Shown here in pieces: positions 52,277 to 60,792 of a stretch of 64,000 bases of DNA (position 1 is its first letter; each line of letters starts with the position of its first letter). The notes beneath the pieces were generated by a model, which was given only the letters and a program-made list of their open reading frames with translations, made no database searches and had not been told where the DNA came from. Both the position numbers and the translations under genes were made by a program. Origin of the DNA: Streptomyces sp. AA1529 (GTDB lineage Bacteria > Actinomycetota > Actinomycetes > Streptomycetales > Streptomycetaceae); NCBI RefSeq assembly GCF_000280905.1, contig NZ_ALAP01000094.1, positions 57,500-121,499 on the forward strand. Reading direction: 5' to 3'.

Positions 52277-52930
52277 ATGGCCGCCCGCACCGCACCGCCG
52301 ACTCCGCAGCCCGGACTCCGTGAGACGAAGAAACAGGAGAGCCGTCGGCTGATCTCCGATTGCGCCACCCGGCTGTTCCTCGCCCAGGGCTTCGAACAGA
52401 CCTCCATCACCGAGATCGCCGCCGCCGCGCGGGTGGCGAAGAAGACGGTCACCAACTACTTCCCGCGCAAGGAGGACCTGGCGCTGGACCGCCAGGACGC
52501 CTTCATCGCCTCGTTGGCCCGCACGGTCACCGGCCGCCGGCCGGGCGAGTCGGCGCTGGCCGCGCTGCGCCGCGCCTTCGGCGACGCGGTAGCCGCCGCC
52601 GACCCGGTCGCCGGGTTCTCGGGAGCCGGGTTCGCGCGCATGGTGGCCGACAGCCCCACCCTGACGACCCGGCTGCGCGAACTGCACGACCTGCGCGAAG
52701 CCGCCCTGGCCAGAGCGCTCACCGAGACCACCGGCGCGGAACCCGACGACGTGGGCGTACGCACCGCCGCCGGACTGCTCGGCGCGGTCCACCGCATCCT
52801 CTTCGACCGCATCCAGCGGCTCACCCTCGCCGGGGAGGATGAAGCTCGGATCCGCACCGAGATCACGGCAGCGGCCGAGGACGCCTTCGGGCTCGTCGAA
52901 CCGGCCCTCGGCGGCTACGCCATCGCTTGA
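52277..52930 (+). CDS. TetR-family transcriptional regulator
   Basis: A 217-residue TetR regulator. The N-terminal helix-turn-helix is complete: SRRLISDCATRLFLAQGFEQ, TSITEIAAAARVAKKTVTNY, FPRKEDLALD (about residues 22-71). The variable ligand-binding domain follows, with an Arg-rich helix end. The ATG at 52277 has no ribosome binding site and directly follows an A/T-rich promoter, so the message may be nearly leaderless. No transporter or enzyme gene is directly adjacent except the divergent DUF5701-like gene, the most likely target besides itself. Confidence 0.88.
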   Translation: MAARTAPPTPQPGLRETKKQESRRLISDCATRLFLAQGFEQTSITEIAAAARVAKKTVTNYFPRKEDLALDRQDAFIASLARTVTGRRPGESALAALRRAFGDAVAAADPVAGFSGAGFARMVADSPTLTTRLRELHDLREAALARALTETTGAEPDDVGVRTAAGLLGAVHRILFDRIQRLTLAGEDEARIRTEITAAAEDAFGLVEPALGGYAIA

Positions 52931-52995
52931 TAGCTGGCCGCTGCCCGGCGCCCGGCGCCCCGTTCGCACTCCGGATCCCGTCCGGGCGGGAGCCG

Positions 52996-53934
52996 TCAGG
53001 TCTGCCGGCCGACCACCGCACGTGTCGCCTCCCGCACCAGGGCGACTGCCGGGTCGTCCCGGCGTGCCGTCTGCCAGACCAGGGCGGCGGTGGTCCGGGG
53101 GAGCCCGCGGACCCGCACGTAGGCGAGCCCCGGACGCCGGTAGAGCGTGGCGGCTGCCTCGGGGAGGAACAGCATGGCCCGCCCCTGGGCCACCGCGAGC
53201 AGTGCGGCCTCCAGGTCCCGGCAGACGGCCCCGAAGCGTACGGGTGTGCCGTCGGGGCGCGGGTTGGCGGTCCAGTAGTCCCACCACATCCGGGGGACTT
53301 CGGGCGGTACGTCCACCACGGTGTGCTCGCGGAGTTCCGCGAGGTCGACGCCGTCGCGCTCCGCGAGGGGGTCCGAGGCCGGCAGGCAGGCGACCCGCTG
53401 CTCGTGGGCCAGGGTCACCCCCTCCAGGTCGGGCGGCAGCGGCGGCCGCAGGAAGGCGGCGTCCACCGCCCCGCGGGCGAAGGCCTGTACCTGCTCGACG
53501 AAATCCACGTTGCGCATCTCCACCCGCACATCGGGATGGTGGCGTGCCAGATGGCCCAGCACCTCCCGGGCGTACGGCATGGCCGTCTCGGCCCCGATCG
53601 CCCCCAGCCGCACCGTGAGCCGGGAGGACGAGGCCAACTCCGCCATGCGGGCCCGCGCCTCCAGCGCCGTCCGCGCGTACCCGACCAGCTCCGTGCCTTC
53701 AGCGGTCAGCCGGCACGATCTGCCGTCGCGTTCCGCCAGCTCGACCCCGAGCCGGTGCTCGAGCGCGCGGAACTGCTTGCTGAACGCGGGTTGGGAGACG
53801 AACGCGCGGGCCGCGGCGCGTCCGAAGTGCCGCTCCTCGGCGAGCAACAGGAACAGCCGCAACTGGTGGAAGGTCGGATCCTGGTGAACGGTCGGACCGA
53901 CGTTCCCTGCGGCTCCCGCTGGACCTGCAACCAT
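52996..53934 (-). CDS. LysR-family transcriptional regulator
   Basis: A 312-residue LysR regulator. The winged helix-turn-helix near residues 19-78 reads FHQLRLFLLLAEERHFGRAA, ARAFVSQPAFSKQFRALEHR, LGVELAERDGRSCRLTAEG. The co-inducer domain follows in two lobes (LTVRLGAIGAETAMPYAREV; AVDAAFLRPPLPPDLEGVTL; GRAMLFLPEAAATLYRRPGL). ATG 53934 is used. It is divergent from the small secreted protein gene at 54045 with 110 bases between, which is the usual LysR target arrangement; the effector is unknown. Confidence 0.9.
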   Translation of the reverse strand: MVAGPAGAAGNVGPTVHQDPTFHQLRLFLLLAEERHFGRAAARAFVSQPAFSKQFRALEHRLGVELAERDGRSCRLTAEGTELVGYARTALEARARMAELASSSRLTVRLGAIGAETAMPYAREVLGHLARHHPDVRVEMRNVDFVEQVQAFARGAVDAAFLRPPLPPDLEGVTLAHEQRVACLPASDPLAERDGVDLAELREHTVVDVPPEVPRMWWDYWTANPRPDGTPVRFGAVCRDLEAALLAVAQGRAMLFLPEAAATLYRRPGLAYVRVRGLPRTTAALVWQTARRDDPAVALVREATRAVVGRQT

Positions 53935-54044
53935 GCCCGCCAGGCTATCGCCGAGCGCGACAAGTCATCACCGAATGCCTTCCATGGCCACCGAATCGCC
54001 CACCAGACTCGGTTGCGGTACCGCCGCCAACACCGAGGAGAACG

Positions 54045-54437
54045 ATGAGACGCTCAGGATCGCCCGCCGGTGCATCGCGAAGGGCAGCCGCCGCAGTCGG
54101 GGCACTGGGGCTGGCCCTGGCGGGAACAGTCGTCGGCGCGACGCCGGGCAGCGCGGCCTCGCCTCCGTCCGCCGACGCGGTCGACTGCTCCTGGGCCCAC
54201 TCCAACAAGGACGCTGGAGCGGGCGGGACGACCACCTCCACCCGGATGCAGGCCGGCCCCTACGGGGCGTGCGGCACCGTCGTGGTGGCCGGACCCGGGG
54301 TGAAGATGTACTACCACTGCTACGTCGTCAACAAGTACGGCAACAAGTGGTCCCACGTGCGGGCTGCGGGAACCTCGATCAACGGCTGGGTCTGGAACGA
54401 GCACCTGGACGACGGGGGCAGCACGAAACGGTGCTGA
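54045..54437 (+). CDS. small secreted protein, SH3-like
   Basis: A 130-residue exported protein. The signal peptide (residues 1-38: SRRAAAAVGALGLALAGTVV, cleavage near GSAAS) is followed by a mature domain of about 90 residues with four cysteines, DCSWAHSNKDAG, GPYGACGTVVVAGPGVKMYY, HCYVVNKYGNKWSHVRAAGT and NGWVWNEHL. The VNKYGNKWSHVRAAGTSINGW pattern fits bacterial SH3-like wall-associated domains. The ATG follows GAGGAGAACG. It ends with a perfect 16-bp hairpin downstream. It is likely controlled by the divergent LysR regulator. Confidence 0.8.
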   Translation: MRRSGSPAGASRRAAAAVGALGLALAGTVVGATPGSAASPPSADAVDCSWAHSNKDAGAGGTTTSTRMQAGPYGACGTVVVAGPGVKMYYHCYVVNKYGNKWSHVRAAGTSINGWVWNEHLDDGGSTKRC

Positions 54438-54474
54438 TGCCGCGCCCGAGCAGCCTGCGGGGGGAGGCATCGAG

Positions 54475-54513
54475 GCGCTTGCCGGAAGCCTGACACCGGC
54501 TTCCGGCAAGCGC
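54475..54513 (+). terminator. perfect 16-bp hairpin terminator
   Basis: GCGCTTGCCGGAAGCC-N7-GGCTTCCGGCAAGCGC, 37 bases after the small secreted protein. It is one of the most stable structures in the window and also faces the FtsX remnant on the other strand. Confidence 0.8.
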
Positions 54514-54755
54514 ACTGGTGCCTGCACAGCTTCGGCCGGCGCCCGACAGCGAACTGCCCAGGAGCCTCCGGAACGACCATTCCGGTGCAGGCCCGGGCAT
54601 CCCGACACCGGACGGGCTCTGCTCACCGGATCCCGGAAGGAGCACGCCCTGCCGGTCGGTCGATGGCGTCTCTCCCCACAGTCCCCGCGGGAGAGGCGCC
54701 ATCGTTCACCTGCCGCGGTCCCGCCCGGCACGCCCGCCGCACCGATCTGTCGTGC

Positions 54756-55238
54756 TCAGGGAGCGACGGCGGCCTCGACGGGTTTCGCACGCAGCGCGAC
54801 CGACGTGGGGAGCGGGACCGCCACGAACGTGAGCGCGGCCGAGGTCCCGACGATGGCCGGATGGAGCCACGCAGGTCCGCCGGTCAGCACCGACCCGTCC
54901 AGGGCCGGCCCGAGCGGGATGAGCGCCCCGGCGGCGACCCCGGTTCCGAGCACGATCCCCACCAGCGCCGTCAGCAAGGCCTCGACCGACATCATTCACC
55001 TCGCCTGGCCGCGGGTGGAGCCGATCAGCCGCTGCAGCGCGAACTCGTCGCGCCGGGCGTCGGTCGCCACGATCAGCGAGCTGACCAGTGCGATCACCGT
55101 ATGGCCGACCACCACCGCGGCCATCAGCGAGTTCGCCACCCGGCCGGTGCTCTCGCTCCGGGTGTCCGCCGCGCCCGCTTCCGCGCGATCCGCGACGACG
55201 TCGGTCGGCAGCCCGCGGTGTCCGGCCCGCCCGGGCAA
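54756..55238 (-). pseudogene. FtsX-like ABC permease, 3' fragment with internal stop
   Basis: The minus strand keeps the C-terminal part of an FtsX-type permease: ADTRSESTGRVANSLMAAVV, VGHTVIALVSSLIVATDARR, DEFALQRLIGSTRGQAR, then an in-frame TGA (54996-54998), then MMSVEALLTALVGIVLGTGV and a final helix ending in LPTSVALRAKPVEAAVAP. Family members have Arg at the stop position, so CGA to TGA is likely. The N-terminal three quarters and the ABC ATPase are absent. It is a relic, not an expressed pair of ORFs. Confidence 0.75.
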
Positions 55239-55241
55239 AGC

Positions 55242-55261
55242 TTGACTTGGAGCACACTCCA
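55242..55261 (+). promoter_or_regulatory. MerR-type promoter
   Basis: TTGACT followed directly by the dyad TGGAG-CACA-CTCCA, positioned so that the dyad lies between the -35 and a -10 about 19 bases further on (around TACGGT). This long-spacer arrangement with an operator in the spacer is the hallmark of MerR-controlled promoters. The start codon follows within 20 bases. Confidence 0.75.
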
Positions 55262-55279
55262 GGTTCTACGGTCTTCTTC

Positions 55280-55705
55280 ATGACCGACGGAAGCACCCTC
55301 CCCGAGCGGAACCGGCAACCCGCCCTGACGATCGCGCAGGTCGCCGAGCGGACCGGCCTGTCGCCCGACACCCTGCGCTACTACGAGCGCGCCGGGCTGA
55401 TCGAACGGGTCGGGCGCACCACCGGCAACCAGCGCCGCTATGCGGCGGCCGACCTGGCCTGGCTTCAGTTCCTGCTGCGGCTGCGCGAGACCGGCATGTC
55501 CATCAGCGACATGCAGCACTTCGCCCGGTTGCGGGCAGCCGGGACCTCCACCGTCCCCGACCGGCTGGCCATGCTGCGCGCACACCGCAGCGACCTCGCC
55601 GAACGCATCCGCAGCCTGCGCCGCAACGCCACCGCACTGGACGCCAAGATCGACCACTACGAGCAGCTGCTCACCGAGCAGCCGGAAACGGACACCCCCG
55701 CATGA
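55280..55705 (+). CDS. MerR-family transcriptional regulator
   Basis: A 141-residue MerR regulator: LTIAQVAERTGLSPDTLRYY, ERAGLIERVGRTTGNQRRYA and AADLAWLQFLLRLRETGMSI (about residues 16-75) form the winged helix-turn-helix, followed by a dimerisation coiled coil (RLAMLRAHRSDLAERIRSLR). There is no cysteine-rich metal site, so it probably senses a small organic ligand. It starts directly behind a MerR-type promoter, so it autoregulates. It is coupled to the carboxymuconolactone decarboxylase-like gene by an ATGA overlap. Confidence 0.9.
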   Translation: MTDGSTLPERNRQPALTIAQVAERTGLSPDTLRYYERAGLIERVGRTTGNQRRYAAADLAWLQFLLRLRETGMSISDMQHFARLRAAGTSTVPDRLAMLRAHRSDLAERIRSLRRNATALDAKIDHYEQLLTEQPETDTPA

Positions 55706-56118
55706 GCGCCACCGCAGCCACCACCCGCCAGGACCGCTTCGCACACGGCCTGGAGATCCTCACCCAGGTCGACGGCGAGGGAGGACAGAAGGTCGTCGAC
55801 TCGCTCGCCGACATCAGCCCCGAACTCGGCCACCAGGTCGTCGCCTGGGCCTTCGGCGAGATCTACGACCGACCCGCCCTGCCCCCGCGCGACCGCCAGT
55901 TGGTCACCCTCGGCATGCTCACCGCCCTCGGCGGCTGCGAGCCCCAGCTGGAGGTGCACATCAATGCGGCCCTCAACGTCGGGCTCTCCGCCGAGGAGAT
56001 CGTCGAGGCTCTGCTGCACTCGGCCGTCTATTGCGGGATGCCCAAAGCCCTGAACGCCACCTTCGTCGCCAAGAAGGTCTTCGCCGAACGGGACCTGCTG
56101 CCCGTCAGGAACCAGTAG
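55702..56118 (+). CDS. carboxymuconolactone decarboxylase-family protein
   Basis: A 138-residue CMD/AhpD-fold protein: FAHGLEILTQVDGEGGQKVV, FGEIYDRPALPPRDRQLVTL, GMLTALGGCEPQLEVHINAA and LSAEEIVEALLHSAVYCGMP. The AhpD-type CxxC peroxidase motif is absent (Cys-only GGCEPQLEVH), so it is closer to the decarboxylase/4-carboxymuconolactone type; the substrate is unknown. It is cotranscribed with the MerR regulator through a 4-base overlap, a common MerR-CMD pairing. Confidence 0.88.
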   Translation: MSATAATTRQDRFAHGLEILTQVDGEGGQKVVDSLADISPELGHQVVAWAFGEIYDRPALPPRDRQLVTLGMLTALGGCEPQLEVHINAALNVGLSAEEIVEALLHSAVYCGMPKALNATFVAKKVFAERDLLPVRNQ

Positions 56119-56347
56119 CCGCGACAACCGGGCCGGGCCCCGGACCACCCGCGAGGATCACGGTACGGAGAGCACCGCCGTCGCGGACGAGCTGTCCCCG
56201 CTGCCGCTGGAGCGGCTCCCCGGCGGGCCCCGAGAGGGGGCACACGGGCCGGGAAGAACCCGACCTCTGTCGGCGCCCGTTCCTGGGCTCCGGGGGAGCG
56301 GCAACCGGAGATCGGGTTGCCGCGGGCGGCAGGCGACAGGAGATCAC

Positions 56348-56721
56348 GTGCGCATACGTGTCGGTGTGGTCGGGCTGCGGAGAGGGCTGTTCCTGGCGGG
56401 CCGGTGCCGGAGGATCGGCATGCGGGTGGTGGCGGCCTGCGATCGGGACGCCGGCCGGCGGGACGCGGCGGGGAAGGAACTGCCGGAGGTGCTGCTCACC
56501 GACCGGTGGGAGGACCTTCTGGACCTGCGCTTGGACGGGGTGGTCCTGGCCAACGACTCCGACGCACCCGCGCCGTTGGCGATCGCGTTTCTGGGGCGGG
56601 GCGTGCACGTGCTCTCCGAGCGCGCGGCCTGTACGAGCACGGCAGAGGGACGACTGCTGGTAGCGCGGCGGAACGGTCCACCGCCACCTACTCCTTCGCC
56701 GGGAACTTCGCTCCGGGGTGA
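56348..56721 (+). pseudogene. Gfo/Idh/MocA oxidoreductase fragment with frameshift
   Basis: A good ribosome binding site (AGGAG) precedes GTG 56348, and the N-terminus RIRVGVVGLRRGLFLAGRCR to VHVLSERAACTSTAEGRLLV follows the Rossmann half of Gfo/Idh proteins. At about 56670 the frame moves; the other frame continues as ERSTATYSFAGNFAPG and stops at 56721. The C-terminal substrate domain is missing. A remnant. Confidence 0.7.
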
Positions 56722-56882
56722 CAGGCGCGGGGCCGTCCCGGCCGGAGCTTCGGCACCCGGGGCGACGGCTCACCTTATTCGGCGCATTCCCGTGCCGGTG
56801 CTGCACCGGGTCACGCCGACGGGCCCGCCAACTGCAGGGAGACCACCTTCCCACCGCTGAGGCCGGTGGTACCTTCCCCCGC

Positions 56883-57305
56883 ATGCATCCGGATGTGATC
56901 CGCAATCGGTTCCGCGAACGCAGCGACAGAATAGGGAACTTGGGGATTGTGCTGTTGATGGTGGCGGCCGTTCTGTGGGTCTGGTGCGGTGTGCTCCTCA
57001 CGATGTCCTATGAGGTGCAGCGCCGCTTCAGTGATGAGTCCTTTCAGTGCGAGCCGCGGCTGTCCACCGATGCGGGAACCGCCAATCAGGGCGGGACGGA
57101 GACCCCCTGCGCGGACGAACGGGACTGGCCCGAGGTGGTCGCCCTCCTGGGGTTGTCCGTCCCGGTGTCCGTCGCGGGTGCGGCCTTCCTCACCTACGGT
57201 CGGCTCAGCATCCGGATGAGCAAGCATGCACAGGCGCTGGAGACCGCCCACCGGGCGGCCGCCTCCGGGAGGGCGGCCACCATCAGGAGTGAGGACGGCC
57301 CATAG
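56883..57305 (+). CDS. hypothetical protein with two membrane segments
   Basis: A 140-residue protein. Hydrophobic segments lie near residues 19-42 (RIGNLGIVLLMVAAVLWVWC) and 82-103 (VVALLGLSVPVSVAGAAFLT). The intervening loop of about 40 residues carries two cysteines (SFQCEPR and ETPCADE) that could form a disulfide outside the membrane. A charged cytoplasmic tail follows. I do not recognise a family. ATG 56883 has little ribosome binding site; a hairpin terminator follows the stop. Confidence 0.6.
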   Translation: MHPDVIRNRFRERSDRIGNLGIVLLMVAAVLWVWCGVLLTMSYEVQRRFSDESFQCEPRLSTDAGTANQGGTETPCADERDWPEVVALLGLSVPVSVAGAAFLTYGRLSIRMSKHAQALETAHRAAASGRAATIRSEDGP

Positions 57306-57313
57306 TGTGCCCG

Positions 57314-57337
57314 GCTCCCGCTGGCGCAGGCGGGAGC
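57314..57337 (+). terminator. hairpin terminator
   Basis: GCTCCCGC-N8-GCGGGAGC begins nine bases after the hypothetical membrane protein stop. Confidence 0.65.
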
Positions 57338-57888
57338 GTCGGCGCCTCGTCGGGAGCCGGCGTGGTCGTCGTCCGGTCGCCTCCGCCGCACACTCCGTAC
57401 GGGAAGACCGCAGGTCGCGGAGCGGCGAGAGGCCATGGGGGAGGCCCGGGCCAGGGGGCGGCGCGTGGGATGTGAGATGCTACGAATGCAGCAACTCCGT
57501 GCTTAGACAGCAGGCACACCATCCGCGGGAGCGGACTGTGGCGTGCCGTCGCGTCGACTTCCTCCCGTCCCCCACCGGTCAGCAGACGGGAGCATCGAGT
57601 TTCATGAGTGCCGCCGCCGCAGATTTTGTGCCGCACCCTCCCGATCGGGCCCTGCCCGCCCCCTGGTGAGGAGAGCACCCGAGGCCGCCGGGGACGCGCC
57701 CGGACCCGGTCCGGGTCGGCGCCCGTCCGGCTGCTGTGTGCGCCTGCCTTTCCGCCGTTCCCCCTGCCGCCTTGCCCGTGCCCGGTGCCGCCCTGCGCGG
57801 CCGGGATCCGGCCCGGCGGCAGGCTCCGGTGGATGAGCGGTGCCCGGGTGGGTACGACAGTCGAATGTGTGAGTGAAGGGTTCCGTTG
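57338..57888. promoter_or_regulatory. 550-base leader before the stress operon
   Basis: No credible gene. A more A/T-rich pocket near 57470-57520 is the best promoter location. A GGGTAC sequence at 57850 resembles the -10 of stress (SigB-type) promoters, but no matching -35 was found at the right distance. AAGGG before the ATG is the ribosome binding site. Confidence 0.35.
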
Positions 57889-58800
57889 ATGAGTGTCACC
57901 GAGTCCGCCCTGCGCGAGCGCCTGTGCGAGGCGCTGGTGCGGCGGGGCGACGAGATCGCCGACCGCTGGGTGCGGCAGCAGGTGGAGCGGGTTTCGCTGA
58001 GCGAGGGGCTTGCCCAGGAGGACCTGCACGAGGAAGCGGACGCGCTGGTCGCCGCGTTGCGCCGGGGCATGGCGAGCGAACTGCCCACGGACCGGGTCGT
58101 CGCCTCCCATCAGGAGCTGCGCGAAGCAGTGATCGACATGTCGATGCGGCGAGCGCGTGCGGGTTCCTCACCGACCGCGATCTCGCTGTCCGTGCTGGCC
58201 CTGAAGGACGTGCTGCTGGAGGCGGCGCAGCAGGAGTCGCTCGCGGCCGACGACATGCTGGCGGCGGCCCTGCTGCTGAACCGGCTGCTGGACGCCGCCG
58301 GTGCGCTGTGCTTCGAGACCTACGTCGAGGGCCGCGAGGAGATCATCCGCAGGCAGAGCCGCCAGTTGCTGGAGGTCTCCACCCCGGTGGTGCGGCTGTG
58401 GCGGCACGTGCTGGCCGTGCCGCTGGTCGGCACCCTGGACACCGCGCGCAGCCAGGTGGTGATGGAGACCCTGCTGGAGGCCATCCAGCAGCACGAGGCG
58501 ACGGTGGCCATCATCGACATCACCGGCGTACCGACGGTGGACACCTCCGTCGCCCAGCATCTGATGCAGACCGTGCAGGCGGTGCGGATGATGGGCGCGG
58601 ACTGCGTCATCAGCGGCATCCGGCCCGCCATCGCCCAGACCATCGTCCAACTGGGCATCGACCTCTCGGACATCCTCACCCGCGCCAACCTGGCGGACGC
58701 GCTGGCCACCGCGGTGCGGCTGACGGGGGAGGACGGGGCCGGGACCGTCTCGGGGCCGCTGTCGGCACCCGGAGCGCCGGAGGTGCGGGCGGCGCCGTGA
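57889..58800 (+). CDS. rsbR: RsbR-type stressosome scaffold protein
   Basis: A 303-residue STAS protein. Residues about 1-145 are an RsbRD-type helical sensor domain (ESALRERLCEALVRRGDEIA; SHQELREAVIDMSMRRARAG). Residues about 165-280 form a STAS domain with VPLVGTLDTARSQVVMETLL, ATVAIIDITGVPTVDTSVAQ and HLMQTVQAVRMMGADCVISG. DTSVA contains the Ser/Thr position (Thr-Ser) that RsbT phosphorylates in RsbR proteins. The ATG at 57889 has AAGGG upstream. Its stop overlaps the RsbS start (GTGA). It nucleates the stressosome. Confidence 0.92.
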   Translation: MSVTESALRERLCEALVRRGDEIADRWVRQQVERVSLSEGLAQEDLHEEADALVAALRRGMASELPTDRVVASHQELREAVIDMSMRRARAGSSPTAISLSVLALKDVLLEAAQQESLAADDMLAAALLLNRLLDAAGALCFETYVEGREEIIRRQSRQLLEVSTPVVRLWRHVLAVPLVGTLDTARSQVVMETLLEAIQQHEATVAIIDITGVPTVDTSVAQHLMQTVQAVRMMGADCVISGIRPAIAQTIVQLGIDLSDILTRANLADALATAVRLTGEDGAGTVSGPLSAPGAPEVRAAP

Positions 58801-59186
58801 GGGGAGGACCGGTACCGATTCTGCGGCTGGGCGACACACTGGTCACCGGCCTGCTCAACGAACTCGACGACTCCTCGGCTCTCGCGCTGGCCGAGGAACT
58901 GACCGACCGCATCGTCTCCGACCGGGCGCGCGGGGTGCTGATCGACATCTCCCGGGTGGAGATCATCGACTCCTTCGTGGCGCGTGCGCTGATGGAACTT
59001 TCCACGATGGCGCAGCTGCTGGGGGCCCGGGTGGTCGTGGCGGGCATGCGGCCCGCCGTGGCCATCACCCTGGTGGAGCTGGGCATCGAACTGAAGGGCG
59101 TGGAGACGGCGTTGAACGCCGAGCAGGGCATGGCGGCCCTCGGCTGGCGCCACGCGTCCTCCGGCATGCAGGAGTCGCCGACGTGA
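58797..59186 (+). CDS. rsbS: RsbS-type STAS antagonist
   Basis: A 129-residue single-STAS protein: PVPILRLGDTLVTGLLNELD, DSSALALAEELTDRIVSDRA, RGVLIDISRVEIIDSFVARA, LMELSTMAQLLGARVVVAGM. The phosphorylation site of RsbS is the Ser in EIIDSFVAR. The length is close to the usual 120-130. GTG overlaps the RsbR stop and its stop overlaps the RsbT start, so the three should be made in fixed ratio. Confidence 0.93.
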   Translation: MRGGPVPILRLGDTLVTGLLNELDDSSALALAEELTDRIVSDRARGVLIDISRVEIIDSFVARALMELSTMAQLLGARVVVAGMRPAVAITLVELGIELKGVETALNAEQGMAALGWRHASSGMQESPT

Positions 59187-59752
59187 GGACTTTCGGCGGC
59201 GCCGACGGCGAGCGCGGCGAGCGGCCGGCCGCCGGACAGGGAGCCCCCGCACGCGGCCGGACCGCCGGTCCGGCGGTCCCGGGGCGGCGCGCGGAGCCCG
59301 GGAAGCGTCCGCCGGAGCCTGCCGACGGCTCGCCCGGCGCGGGTGAGGGGACCGGGGCCGCCACCCATCTGGTGCGCACGGACGAGGATCTGCTGCTGGT
59401 GCGGCACGCGGTGCGCGCGGCCACGGTGGAGGCCGGGTTGAGCCTCGTCGATCAGACGCGGGTCGTCACAGCCGCCAGCGAACTGGCCCGCAATGCCTAT
59501 GTGCACGGCGGTGGGGGCGCGCTGACCATCGAGCAGCTGCGGCACGGCACCCGGTGCGGGGTACGCCTGACGGTGCGGGACGAGGGCCCCGGCATCGACG
59601 ACCTGCCCAGCGCCCTGGCCGACGGGTACACCACCGGGGCGGGGCTGGGGCACGGCCTGGGCGGGGCGCGGCGGCTGATGCACGAGTTCGAGGTGCGCTC
59701 GGAGCCGGGCAGCGGCGCCGTGGTCACCGCCGTGCGGTGGAGCGAGCGGTGA
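59183..59752 (+). CDS. rsbT: RsbT-type serine kinase with long N-terminal extension
   Basis: A 189-residue GHKL kinase. Residues about 60-187 match RsbT: THLVRTDEDLLLVRHAVRAA, VTAASELARNAYVHGGGGAL (N-box), LTVRDEGPGIDDLPSALADG (G1) and GLGHGLGGARRLMHEFEVRS. RsbT phosphorylates RsbR/RsbS under stress and then activates an RsbU-type phosphatase. The first 55 residues are a Gly/Pro/Arg-rich extension absent from standard RsbT; a later start is possible, but GTG 59183 gives the coupled overlap. Confidence 0.9.
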   Translation: MRTFGGADGERGERPAAGQGAPARGRTAGPAVPGRRAEPGKRPPEPADGSPGAGEGTGAATHLVRTDEDLLLVRHAVRAATVEAGLSLVDQTRVVTAASELARNAYVHGGGGALTIEQLRHGTRCGVRLTVRDEGPGIDDLPSALADGYTTGAGLGHGLGGARRLMHEFEVRSEPGSGAVVTAVRWSER

Positions 59753-60792
59753 GCGGAGGCGAGTCCGGGGCCGTGCCGACGGCGCAGGTGCGCATCGACC
59801 ACCACAGCGCTGTCCATCTGGCCGCCGACCTGGCCCGGCGAACGGCACGGAAGTGCGGGCTGGACGGCTCGCTTCCGGACCAGGCGGCCGCTGTCGCCAG
59901 CGAACTGGCCAGCAATCTGGACAAGCACGCGGGCGACGGTGTCGTCTTCCTCCAGCCCCTCCCGCTGGGCGCGGGATTCGAGGTGCTGGCCGTCGACCGC
60001 GGGCCGGGAATGGGGGAGTTGCAGCGCTGCCTGGCCGACGGCTACACCACCACGAACACGCTCGGCACCGGCCTGGGCGCGGTCAGCCGGGTCGCGGACG
60101 CCTTCGTGATCCGCACCCGGGTACCGGACGGCACCGTCGCCTCCGCCCGGTTGGCGCCCCGCGCCGGCTCCGCGGCCGGAGGGGCTGTACCGCCCGGTCC
60201 GGACGGGCTGCCCGGCCATCGCGTGGGGGCGATCTGTCTGCCCGCCGAGGGCGAGGAGCAGTGCGGGGACGGATGGTTCCTGCACACCGCCGCGGGGCAG
60301 GTGACGGCGGCCGTGGTCGACGGACTGGGGCACGGCGAGGCCGCGGCCCGCGCCACCCGCGTGGCGCTGCGCGTCGCACAGGAGGCGCCGGACCGCGCCC
60401 TGCCGGCGCTGATGGCGGAGATGCACCGGGCTCTGCGGCACACCCGCGGCGCCGCCGTCGGGCTGGTGCGCCTCGAACCCGGACGGCTGCACTTCTGCGG
60501 GGTCGGCAATGTGCGCGTCTGCGTGCTCCACCACGACCGGTCCCCCCGGCGGATCGAGAGCCGGCCGGGGATCGTCGGATGGAACCTTCCCACCCCGCAC
60601 GTCCGCACCGAGCCGCTGGCGGCCGACCGGCTGGCGCTCGTGCACTCCGACGGTATCCAGGCCCGCTGGGCGCACGACCCCTCCCGGTTCCTGTCGCAAC
60701 TGCCGGCGCCGCTGCTGCCCGCGGCTCTGGCACACCGGCACCGCCGGCTCCGGGACGACGCCACCGCCCTGGCACTGACAGGACTGCGATGA
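59749..60792 (+). CDS. RsbT-like ATPase fused to SpoIIE/RsbX-type phosphatase
   Basis: A 347-residue two-domain protein. Residues about 10-145 form a second RsbT-like GHKL module (VRIDHHSAVHLAADLARRTA; AAAVASELASNLDKHAGDGV; VLAVDRGPGMGELQRCLADG). Residues about 160-345 form a PP2C/SpoIIE phosphatase (EQCGDGWFLHTAAGQVTAAV; VVDGLGHGEAAARATRVALR; CGVGNVRVCVLH; LALVHSDGIQARWA), with the Asp residues of the metal site in CGDGWF and VDGLGHG. This is the RsbX-like role (removing phosphate from RsbS/RsbR). The order RsbR-S-T-(ATPase-RsbX)-RsbU is known for actinobacteria, but the fused kinase domain is notable. Confidence 0.87.
   Translation: MSGGESGAVPTAQVRIDHHSAVHLAADLARRTARKCGLDGSLPDQAAAVASELASNLDKHAGDGVVFLQPLPLGAGFEVLAVDRGPGMGELQRCLADGYTTTNTLGTGLGAVSRVADAFVIRTRVPDGTVASARLAPRAGSAAGGAVPPGPDGLPGHRVGAICLPAEGEEQCGDGWFLHTAAGQVTAAVVDGLGHGEAAARATRVALRVAQEAPDRALPALMAEMHRALRHTRGAAVGLVRLEPGRLHFCGVGNVRVCVLHHDRSPRRIESRPGIVGWNLPTPHVRTEPLAADRLALVHSDGIQARWAHDPSRFLSQLPAPLLPAALAHRHRRLRDDATALALTGLR

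Noticed and set aside
54996..54998. In-frame TGA in the FtsX remnant as a possible selenocysteine codon
   Set aside because: No SECIS-like structure follows, family members have Arg here, and the gene is truncated anyway, so a nonsense mutation is simpler.
57845..57855. SigB-type promoter before the stressosome operon (GGGTAC)
   Set aside because: There is a good -10-like match but no GTTT-like -35 within 12-17 bases upstream; GGGTAC is also frequent by chance in G+C-rich DNA.
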